A DNA stretch of 6,186 nucleotides from Myxococcales bacterium (GTDB lineage Bacteria > Myxococcota_A > UBA9160 > SMWR01). The translations under genes and the position numbers were made by a program. The notes below the pieces were generated by a model. The model was not told the DNA's origin and did not search any database. It was given only the letters and a program-made list of their open reading frames with translations. The DNA is taken from the NCBI GenBank assembly GCA_022572485.1, contig JACZVU010000160.1:1-6186 (forward strand), written 5' to 3'. Below, piece after piece: positions 1 through 5,408 of this stretch. Positions within the stretch are counted from its first letter, which is position 1; each line of letters starts with the position of its first letter.

Positions 1-521
1 CGAACCACGCAGGCTCCGGAACGTCCCAACCAGGAGTCCAAAAACTGGCTGTAGGAAAAGCGGGGATGGGTGACGTGCAGTAGCTTCGCCTCGAGGTACT
101 CAGCGAAGTCTTCGGCCGTGGGCCGCTCCGGATTCTTCCGGAAATAGCGTTCGATCGACGGCGATTTCTCGCGATCGGTGAACGACGTCTCGTGGTAGTA
201 GGCCGAGACGAACATGTCCCGTGGATCGCGAACAACCACCACGACCCGTACGAGGTCCGGTCGATACAGGACGTGCTTCTGTATTACCTCGTCACGTCCG
301 ATCAGGCGATAGCCTTCGTTGAAGCTCGAACCGACGTAAGAACGGATGATGTTGGAGACCCAGCTTCCGCCACATTTGGGAAATTCCACGACGTGGCAGA
401 CCCGCAAAGGCCCGCCAACCACTGCTGCGATGACGGAGTTCGTCGCTTGGTAGGCGCGCCGCCGGACGGGTACATTGGCCAGGTTGAGTCGATCGATGAG
501 ACGAGCGGCCTGCGAAATCAC
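1..521 (-). CDS. Sulfotransferase, C-terminus cut by window edge
   Basis: Predicted PAPS-dependent sulfotransferase; 173 codons are visible and the gene runs off the left edge. The translation carries both family signatures. PKCGGSW at residues 48-54 is the 5'-phosphosulfate-binding loop. VVVVRDPRDMFVSAYYH near residues 94-110 is the 3'-phosphate-binding segment, with the expected Arg98 and Ser106 present. About 40 residues precede the first motif, with no clear signal peptide. The start is a GTG at 521-519, chosen because AGGAG lies seven bases upstream and the preceding gene's frame stops at 523. The one-base gap implies co-transcription and probably coupled translation with the upstream sulfotransferase homologue and the glycosyltransferase. 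Family knowledge says such enzymes move sulfate from PAPS to hydroxyl or amino groups of glycans, lipids or small molecules. The acceptor here is unknown; a glycan is inferred from the neighbouring glycosyltransferase. No frame disruption is seen in the visible part. Confidence 0.85.
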   Translation of the reverse strand, partial: MISQAARLIDRLNLANVPVRRRAYQATNSVIAAVVGGPLRVCHVVEFPKCGGSWVSNIIRSYVGSSFNEGYRLIGRDEVIQKHVLYRPDLVRVVVVVRDPRDMFVSAYYHETSFTDREKSPSIERYFRKNPERPTAEDFAEYLEAKLLHVTHPRFSYSQFLDSWLGRSGACVV

Positions 522-522
522 G

Positions 523-1488
523 TCAGATCTCCTGGGTCTTCGAACGATCGGGAGGCGTGGACACAGATTCTCCGGCCAGCCAAGTTGAAAAATCCCGCCC
601 CAGCAGGGACGACAGAAGCTCAACGTCCTCGGCGAACGTATCGGCCATCTTCCGCCGAAGTTCACCCGGCACCTCCGACCGCCTGGCGGGGATTCTGCTG
701 GCACGTCGAAGCCAGTTTAGGACTCCGATTCGCTCAAGTCCGAAGCGTCGTCTGAGCGCCTTGGAGACCTGGATCACGGAGCGGTGGGGGCGCTGGGTCA
801 GCCGGCTCACCAGCGTAGCCGATGAGCCCGCTGCGCATTGACTGCGGGAAAATCCACTCTCCCATCGTCTTGAAGCCCGAGAAACTCGAGTATTTGCAGA
901 TATCCGGCTCTTGAGTCCCGAGCCAGGTTGTCGAAGACGACGATGTGAACGTGCTCCGATGGCACGGCCGCGACCAGGCGCCGCACCTGGTCCCCAAGCA
1001 GAGCAACCCGCCGATATTGGAGCAGCTTCGACTCTGGACAGCACGACGGCAGGGAGGCTCCCTGCGCCCGCTTATCTTGAAGCTCCCACGCGGCAGCAAG
1101 TTGCGGCTGGTCTTCAGCGAGCGCGTACCGCAGCTGGGCGTGAAAGGCATCCACCAGATCGATTGGGCTGCCCAATATCACGATCAACCGCGCCGATTCG
1201 AAGCGCTCCCGCAGACGGGCAATGCCGACCCGCGAGTAGAGGTACATCGCGCTGGCCTCACCAACGGCGCCTGCCCCCGGGAGGTGCATTCGCGAAGAGG
1301 CGCAGATACGCCGGTAGGCTCGCGATCTGACGGATGCCTGGCAGGTCCTCGCAGAAGAAAAGTGGCTCCTTGGGCCAGCACATGAAGCAATCCGGGTGTT
1401 GGCGAAGGTACTCCGCGAGAGCCGACGTCCCACACTTCGGTGCCCCCACGATAAAGAAATCGGGCTCCGTCATGCCCGCAGCAATCAT
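523..1488 (-). pseudogene. Sulfotransferase homologue with two compensating frameshifts
   Basis: One sulfotransferase reading is split over three segments. Bases 1488 to about 1278 give FFIVGAPKCGTSALAEYL, the 5'-phosphosulfate loop (residues 11-28). A one-base-shifted frame from about 1274 to 812 gives GE.SAMYLYS, then ARLIVILGSPIDLVDAFH, the hydrophobic HIVVFDNLARDS and EFLGL..DGRVDFPAVN. From about 810 to 523 the first frame resumes with a basic, helical C-terminus (LRRKMADTFAEDVELLSSLL). Each frame hits a stop if followed alone (TGA at 1258-1260 and at 807-809). The likely indels are an extra base in the five-C run at 1274-1278 (plus strand) and a missing base at the CC at 810-811. They cancel, so repair gives about 321 residues, normal for the family. 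In the 3'-phosphate motif the usual RNP and Ser are replaced by GSP (Gly106) and Ala114, suggesting loss of PAPS binding. The start is ATG 1488 with AGGG six bases upstream; ATG 1473 is an alternative. Sequencing error could explain the indels but not the substitutions. Confidence 0.75.
529..533 (-). promoter_or_regulatory. Ribosome binding site of the left-edge sulfotransferase
   Basis: On the minus strand this reads AGGAG, seven bases before a GTG codon at 521-519. It decides the start of a gene that has no nearby ATG. It lies inside the last codons of the upstream sulfotransferase homologue, as expected for tightly packed genes. Confidence 0.7.
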
Positions 1489-1494
1489 CCGCGA

Positions 1495-1498
1495 CCCT
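1495..1498 (-). promoter_or_regulatory. Ribosome binding site of the broken sulfotransferase
   Basis: The minus strand reads GCAGGG, with AGGG six bases before ATG 1488-1486. An in-frame TAA lies nine codons upstream of that ATG, which excludes a much longer protein. This favours ATG 1488 over the internal ATG at 1473, which has only a weak GCGGG before it. Confidence 0.4.
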
Positions 1499-1546
1499 GC
1501 ATCGCCGGCAGCGGCTTAAGAGATCTCTGCAAAGCGCGCGACCACA

Positions 1547-2740
1547 TCACGCTGTGCCATTCGACGCGGAGCCGCTGGCTCCGTGAACCACCCGCCGCAT
1601 ACCTCCCCCGAATCCCGTTCCGGCATTACGCAAGACTTCGAGCGTGCTTCGCGCCGCATCGCTCCATCGGAATCGGGTCGCTCGCTGCAGTGCCCGATGC
1701 CGCAATTCCGTACGTAACCCGTCGTCCCACAGTACGCGTTCGAGCTCCTGCCCATAGCTCGCGGCTGAAGCGGGGTCCGCATAGAGGACCGCATCGCCAC
1801 AGGTCTCGGGCATCGAACAGTGACGGTTCGTAATGATTGGGCAGCCTGCGGCCATCGCTTCGAGAAGAGTGATAGGAAGATTTTCCGCCTCGGAAGTGAA
1901 CACGAAGGCGCGACAACTCGCCATCAGGGATGCCAGGGCACCCCCATCGAGCCGGCCCGTAAAAATCACGCGGGATTTTGCGGGCCGCGCCCGCTGTTCC
2001 ATCCGCTTGCTGTATTGCCGGTCGAATGGTTCTCCCACGACGAGCAGCGGCCAGGCCGACACACGGTCCCCAAGCTCGACCCATGCATCGATCAATTTCT
2101 CGAGCTTCTTATAGCGATAGAGGTGTGACGCAGCCAGCACGTACTCATCTGCCTTCAGGAACCATCGACCGCATGCGTCCTGTCCCAGATCCACGACACC
2201 ATGTTCGGACCCGAACGGGATCACAGGCATCTGCCGTTCGTCCACTGTCCGGTCGCCGAGGACGAGTCGTCGTCCCCATTCGGATATGAAGATCGTGCCT
2301 GAGACTCGATCCACGCTGGATTGCGTCAGTCCGCGCAACAAGCGGAGCCGAATACGTTGGTGCAGCGACTCGTCCGCGATCAGCTCTGGCAGAAAAGGAG
2401 CGAGGTTGTGGATCAGGATCACCTGGGAAACGCCAGGCCGGAAGACACGAAAATTGCCCGGATGGAACAGCACGTCGGCGCGCAAAGCCCGGAGCTGACG
2501 AGGGAGGTCGAGGTTCTCGCGCGCCAGCCTTCTGGCGAGCCCTCCGCGTAGCGGAGGCGTCTCGCTCCAGCACACGAAAGGCGGCGGAGAGAGGAGCCCA
2601 CGGGTAGCTGCGTCCCCGATGGCGATGATTTCATCCTGTCCGACGTGGGATGCCATAGCGGGCAACAGGTGTCGCAGGTACGTCACCGCACCCCCGGCGA
2701 CGGCGCAAGTTGTATTGATGGCAATCCTCAAACGCGACAA
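1547..2740 (-). CDS. GT4-type glycosyltransferase
   Basis: Predicted retaining, nucleotide-sugar-dependent glycosyltransferase of the GT4 / 'glycosyltransferase group 1' type, about 397 residues, the usual size. The N-terminal half begins RIAINTT..AGGAVTYLRHLL, the first Rossmann strand and glycine-rich loop. A middle segment (VILIHNLAPFLPEL, then GTIFISEWGRR) fits the domain junction of this fold. The C-terminal donor domain starts near residue 200 with ASHLYRYKKLEKLIDAW, then VIFTGRL, and ends with the EX7E motif SEAENLPITLLEAMAAG; the two glutamates are residues 286 and 294. No signal peptide or membrane helix is seen, so it is probably cytoplasmic. The open frame extends upstream to 3028, but that part has no family resemblance and an AT-rich wobble position. 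I place the start at TTG 2740; TTG 2731, which gives MRIAINTT, is equally possible, and neither has a strong ribosome binding site. It heads the minus-strand run with the two sulfotransferase genes. Donor and acceptor sugars cannot be read from sequence. Confidence 0.88.
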   Translation of the reverse strand: MSRLRIAINTTCAVAGGAVTYLRHLLPAMASHVGQDEIIAIGDAATRGLLSPPPFVCWSETPPLRGGLARRLARENLDLPRQLRALRADVLFHPGNFRVFRPGVSQVILIHNLAPFLPELIADESLHQRIRLRLLRGLTQSSVDRVSGTIFISEWGRRLVLGDRTVDERQMPVIPFGSEHGVVDLGQDACGRWFLKADEYVLAASHLYRYKKLEKLIDAWVELGDRVSAWPLLVVGEPFDRQYSKRMEQRARPAKSRVIFTGRLDGGALASLMASCRAFVFTSEAENLPITLLEAMAAGCPIITNRHCSMPETCGDAVLYADPASAASYGQELERVLWDDGLRTELRHRALQRATRFRWSDAARSTLEVLRNAGTGFGGGMRRVVHGASGSASNGTA

Positions 2741-2748
2741 GCCTACGA

Positions 2749-2760
2749 GTTCCGCGGAAC
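2749..2760. repeat. 12-bp perfect palindrome GTTCCGCGGAAC
   Basis: GTTCCGCGGAAC equals its own reverse complement and ends eight bases before the TTG start proposed for the glycosyltransferase. It could be an operator half-site pair (GTTC-N4-GAAC) or a small hairpin near the ribosome binding region. The symmetry does not extend further. A chance palindrome cannot be excluded. Confidence 0.3.
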
Positions 2761-2797
2761 CTCGGCAAGCCTCGGTGCGTCCGCGTGAGAACGATCC

Positions 2798-2803
2798 GGA
2801 AGG
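2798..2803 (+). promoter_or_regulatory. Ribosome binding site of the small unknown gene
   Basis: GGAAGG lies nine bases before ATG 2813. This is one of the arguments that the short plus-strand frame is translated. Confidence 0.4.
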
Positions 2804-2812
2804 TTGTCCGTC

Positions 2813-3061
2813 ATGACGTACAAGTTGCGCTACTGGCACGCGATGACGATGATTCCGAACTTGTGGAATGGTGAGCCTTGGGGCACGATTCCGTTTTTCA
2901 ACTCTAGAATCCTGACAACAATTCTTCGGCGGCGTAAGAGGCAACAAGCGCATCCAACGATTGCGGGAGATCAGCCCACGGAAGACAAACTGGAAACGGT
3001 CGACCAATGGATCAAACCCACCATGCAATGGCTAGACTATTCGAATCGATTCGATAGGTAG
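2813..3061 (+). CDS. Small hypothetical protein, 82 residues
   Basis: I do not recognise this protein. Three observations favour a real gene. ATG 2813 has GGAAGG nine bases upstream. The TAG stop at 3059-3061 sits two bases before the GTG of the PaaK-like gene. By hand count the third codon position is about 62% G+C against about 44% for the first two, the bias expected of coding DNA. Read on the minus strand as an extension of the glycosyltransferase, the same stretch has an AT-rich wobble position. The product is rich in tryptophan (five), has a hydrophobic and aromatic first half (MTMIPNLWNGEPWG, IPFFNSRILTTIL), a basic patch RRRKRQ near residues 41-46, and a more acidic C-terminal third. 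It has no clear membrane helix. Overall it is AT-richer (about 50% G+C) than its neighbours, so recent acquisition, a gene remnant or non-coding DNA remain possible. Confidence 0.42.
   Translation: MTYKLRYWHAMTMIPNLWNGEPWGTIPFFNSRILTTILRRRKRQQAHPTIAGDQPTEDKLETVDQWIKPTMQWLDYSNRFDR
3041..3054. repeat. 14-bp perfect palindrome upstream of the PaaK-like gene
   Basis: TCGAATCGATTCGA is its own reverse complement. It ends nine bases before the GTG start of the PaaK-like gene, inside the last codons of the small upstream frame. A protein bound here could block initiation, and the RNA could fold next to the ribosome binding site. Nested TTCGAA and ATCGAT sub-palindromes make part of the symmetry low-complexity, so chance is possible. 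Confidence 0.3.
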
Positions 3062-3063
3062 GT

Positions 3064-4494
3064 GTGGATGTTCACATCCCGATACCGACCATGAACTTCC
3101 TACTAAAAAACATCCTACGGTACACACCGGTTCCCCTGCAGAACGTGGGCCTCAGCATCTGGGGCTACCAGATCCATCGATCTCGCTACACACCCTATTT
3201 CCACCGCAGGCTTGCAGAACTGGAAAGCACGGCTTCCGCGCCGATCGAGCGTCTCTACGAAATTCAGCGAGAGCGCCTCCTGGCGCGCGTGGAATGGGCG
3301 CGTCGATACGTCCCTCGCTACCGCGACATTTCCCCGCCTTCCATCAAAAAGGACCCGCAGGAGGCGATTCGGGAAACCCTCGACTCCGTCCCGCCGCTCG
3401 AGAAGAACGAATACGCGAAGGATCCCTACGGCTTCCTGGGTACCGATCGCTCCCGCGCGAGGCTCGTCAAGAATCATTCGAGTGGAACCACGGGAACCGC
3501 ACTCGATTTCTGGCACACACGCGAGGCTCTCGCGGAAGAGTACGCGACGGTGTGGCGTATGTACCGCCGCCAGGGAATCGGCCTCCGCGATCCAAGGCTC
3601 AGCTTCGGTGGCAACGTGGTCGTTCCCTTTTCTGTCAACTCGCCACCGTTCTGGCGCACCAACCACTACGGTGCACAGACACTGTTCTCCGCCTACCACA
3701 TGAAGGCCGAGAATCTCGACAGCTACGTCTCTGCAATTCACCGGATGGAAGGGCGCTGGGTGCAGGGCTATCCATCTTCGCTCTACCTGATGGCAAGAGC
3801 ACTCCTCGACTCGGGCCGCCCCCTGCCGCGCGGACGCCTCGCGGGAGTATTCCCCTCATCCGAGCGGCTGCTCGCGTTTCACCGCGAAGCCATCGAGGCT
3901 GCTTTCAACGCGCCGCTCATCGATCGCTACGGAACCAGCGAATTCGCGGTATCGATGACCAGCTGCGAAGAGAATCGGCTGCACGTCGATATGGAGTTCG
4001 GCATCGTGGAAGTCGAACCGATCGAGAGCGACGAGGAAAGCGTTCGGGGATCACTGCTCGTAACGGGGCTGGCGCCGGATGCAATTCCGTTCTTTCGCTA
4101 TCGGATCGGCGACATCGGCACGCGCTGCAATCACCCCTGCCCCTGCGGCCGCCCTGGTGAGACATTTCTCGACGTGGAGGGAAGAGAAGACGACTTCGTA
4201 ATGACACCGGATGGACGCCTGGTCGGCCGCCTCGACCATATCTTCAAGGGGCAGACGAATATCGCCGAGGCACAGATTCTTCAAGATCGGAAGGAAGCGA
4301 TCAAGGTGCTCGTCGTTCCGCGGTTACAGTACGACAAGGATGCGGAACAGCGATTGATGCGAAAAATTCGCGATCGATTGGGAGAAGAGATCGGGGTCGA
4401 AATCGCACTCGTGGACGAAATCGCCCGAGAGCCAAACGGCAAGTTCAGGGCAGTCAAATCCACGGTCGGAAGTCTCTATTCGGCATTCGCCTAG
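3064..4494 (+). CDS. PaaK/CapK-like adenylate-forming enzyme
   Basis: Member of the phenylacetate-CoA ligase-like (PaaK, COG1541) branch of adenylate-forming enzymes, 476 residues, slightly longer than catabolic PaaK. Visible motifs in order are SSGTTG (139-144), the ATP phosphate-binding loop; DRYGTSEF around 289-293; FFRYRIGDIG (343-352), the ribose-binding aspartate region; a cysteine cluster CNHPCPCGR (355-363) that could hold a metal; GREDDF after residue 370; and NGKFR (458-462), whose Lys460 is the likely adenylation lysine. The C-terminal small domain is present, so the enzyme looks complete. Such proteins are common in capsule and exopolysaccharide loci (the CapK group), where they probably activate a carboxylic acid; the substrate is unknown. 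No phenylacetate catabolic gene is nearby, so a paaK symbol is not justified. I use GTG 3064, preceded by AGG five bases upstream; ATG 3091 is an alternative without a clear binding site. It lies two bases after the small upstream frame and is divergent from the glycosyltransferase. Confidence 0.85.
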   Translation: MDVHIPIPTMNFLLKNILRYTPVPLQNVGLSIWGYQIHRSRYTPYFHRRLAELESTASAPIERLYEIQRERLLARVEWARRYVPRYRDISPPSIKKDPQEAIRETLDSVPPLEKNEYAKDPYGFLGTDRSRARLVKNHSSGTTGTALDFWHTREALAEEYATVWRMYRRQGIGLRDPRLSFGGNVVVPFSVNSPPFWRTNHYGAQTLFSAYHMKAENLDSYVSAIHRMEGRWVQGYPSSLYLMARALLDSGRPLPRGRLAGVFPSSERLLAFHREAIEAAFNAPLIDRYGTSEFAVSMTSCEENRLHVDMEFGIVEVEPIESDEESVRGSLLVTGLAPDAIPFFRYRIGDIGTRCNHPCPCGRPGETFLDVEGREDDFVMTPDGRLVGRLDHIFKGQTNIAEAQILQDRKEAIKVLVVPRLQYDKDAEQRLMRKIRDRLGEEIGVEIALVDEIAREPNGKFRAVKSTVGSLYSAFA

Positions 4495-4637
4495 CCAATC
4501 CGCGTCAGGACGGTGAACCTCCGTATTCTTCGGCAGCGAAGCGATTGCCACCATGGGCGGATGCTACCCTCGTTGGAGGGGCTCATGACCCCGGCGGCGT
4601 CGCACGATCCCCGAAAGGCTCCCCACCGCACAGCTGA
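4495..4637 (+). other. Intergenic gap with a possible leader reading frame
   Basis: The gap contains a small hairpin, CTTCG-GCAG-CGAAG at 4528-4541, without a following T-run, so it is a poor terminator. GGAGGGG at 4575-4581 lies directly before ATG 4585, which opens a 54-codon frame ending at 4749 in a different frame from the TauE/SafE gene. That frame has no recognisable product and mostly overlaps the permease gene. No convincing promoter was found. Confidence 0.35.
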
Positions 4638-5378
4638 ATGGAGGCTCTTCTGTCGTTTCCGCTCGAACCCGGAGAGGCCCTCGCGGTCTTCGCGCTGGTC
4701 GCCGCCGGATCTTGCGTCCAGGCCTGCGTGGGGTTCGGTCTGGGGCTGATCGCTGCGCCGTTGCTGTTCCTGATCTACCCGCCCCTCATTCCGGGCCCGC
4801 TGATGGCCTCGAGCGTGGTGCTGACCCTGCTGATCGCGTTCCGCGAGCGAGAGGCCATCGATTTCGCCGGACTCGGATTCGCGTTCGCCGGACGGATCGT
4901 GGGTACGCTGCTGGCAGCCCTCGTATGGAGCACGCTGCCCTCCGAGAACTTCGATTTTCTGTTTGCGGGGTTGGTTCTGCTCGGTGTCGCACTCAGCCTC
5001 TCGGGTCTCCGGGTCGAGCCGAACCCAGCTACTGCGAGTGCAGCCGGCGCCTTATCGGGTTTCATGGGGACCCTCTCTTCGATTGGGGGTCCACCGATGG
5101 CGCTGCTCTACCAGCGGGAAAGCGCAGCTCGCATCCGGGGCACGCTTTCGGGCCACTTCGTGATCGGAGCGCTCGTTTCACTGGTGGCGCTGGCCGCGGT
5201 CGGCCGGTACGGGCGAGTGGAAATCATCCTCTCGATCGCCTTGGTGCCGGCGATCCTCGCGGGATACCTGGCTTCGGGTTGGATTCGCGAATCTGTCGAG
5301 CGCGCCGGGGTGAGGCCCCTCGTCCTGGGGCTCTCCTTCCTCGCGGCACTTGGCATTCTCTACCGGGCAGTCAGCTGA
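4638..5378 (+). CDS. TauE/SafE family membrane permease
   Basis: Integral membrane protein of the TauE/SafE (sulfite/organosulfonate exporter) family, 246 residues, normal length. It is almost entirely hydrophobic with about eight predicted membrane segments in two related halves. The first half opens with VAAGSCVQACVGFGLGLIAAPLL. The second has the matching conserved loop GALSGFMGTLSSIGGPPMAL near residues 138-157. This pair of glycine-rich loops is the family signature. Members are linked to efflux of sulfite, sulfoacetate or other anions, but most are uncharacterised. ATG 4638 is the earliest possible start because TGA occupies 4635-4637. It has no good ribosome binding site, although a strong one precedes the out-of-frame ATG at 4585, so translation may depend on ribosomes arriving from upstream. 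It converges on manA with 30 bases between the two stops. A role beside the sulfotransferases is only suggested by proximity. Confidence 0.85.
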   Translation: MEALLSFPLEPGEALAVFALVAAGSCVQACVGFGLGLIAAPLLFLIYPPLIPGPLMASSVVLTLLIAFREREAIDFAGLGFAFAGRIVGTLLAALVWSTLPSENFDFLFAGLVLLGVALSLSGLRVEPNPATASAAGALSGFMGTLSSIGGPPMALLYQRESAARIRGTLSGHFVIGALVSLVALAAVGRYGRVEIILSIALVPAILAGYLASGWIRESVERAGVRPLVLGLSFLAALGILYRAVS

Positions 5379-5388
5379 AACCAGCTGG
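5371..5388. terminator. Hairpin between convergent genes
   Basis: Two copies of CAGCTG (5372-5377 and 5382-5387) flank AAAC and can form a six-base stem with a four-base loop, extendable by one T-G wobble pair. It overlaps the stop codon of the TauE/SafE gene and lies between convergent genes, where a shared terminator is expected. There is no T-run on either side, so it would be an atypical terminator at best. Confidence 0.25.
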
Positions 5389-5408
5389 AGGCGCTGCCGA
5401 ACCTGCGC

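Larger units (their letters stand above)
2741..2812. promoter_or_regulatory. Divergent intergenic region
   Basis: This 72-base gap separates the glycosyltransferase run from the small plus-strand gene. If that small gene is not real, the non-coding stretch is 2741-3063. It should hold the promoters for both directions, but I find no convincing -35/-10 pair on either strand. It contains a 12-bp perfect palindrome (2749-2760), a loose repeat of CCTCGG at 2760-2765 and 2770-2775, and GGAAGG at 2798-2803. Confidence 0.4.

Noticed and set aside
192..755. 187-codon plus-strand open frame
   Set aside because: It lies antisense to the left-edge sulfotransferase and the end of the broken one, whose motifs are clear; its own product resembles nothing and is a GC-rich shadow frame.
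734..1150. Minus-strand open frame as a separate gene
   Set aside because: It is the third frame over the same DNA as the sulfotransferase homologue. The family motifs lie in the other two minus-strand frames, so it is a shadow.
1258..1300. Programmed ribosomal frameshifting in the sulfotransferase
   Set aside because: A +1 shift at CCC-GGG followed by an unrelated -1 shift about 460 bases later would both be needed, and no slippery heptamer or pausing structure is apparent at the second site. Indels are simpler.
1519..1528. AGAGATCTCT palindrome between the glycosyltransferase and sulfotransferase genes
   Set aside because: Only 10 bp with no T-run and no second copy; not distinguishable from chance.
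2834..2850. TGGCAC as a sigma-54 promoter element
   Set aside because: The -12 half (TTGC at the right spacing) is absent; the following bases are GACGA.
2905..2910. TAGAAT as a sigma-70 -10 box for the PaaK-like gene
   Set aside because: No acceptable -35 hexamer at 16-18 bases; the best candidate, TTGGGG, is 21 bases away, and the site lies within the probable small gene.
3294..4160. 288-codon plus-strand frame inside the PaaK-like gene
   Set aside because: It is arginine/proline-rich shadow translation overlapping the adenylation motifs, which are all in the 3064-4494 frame.
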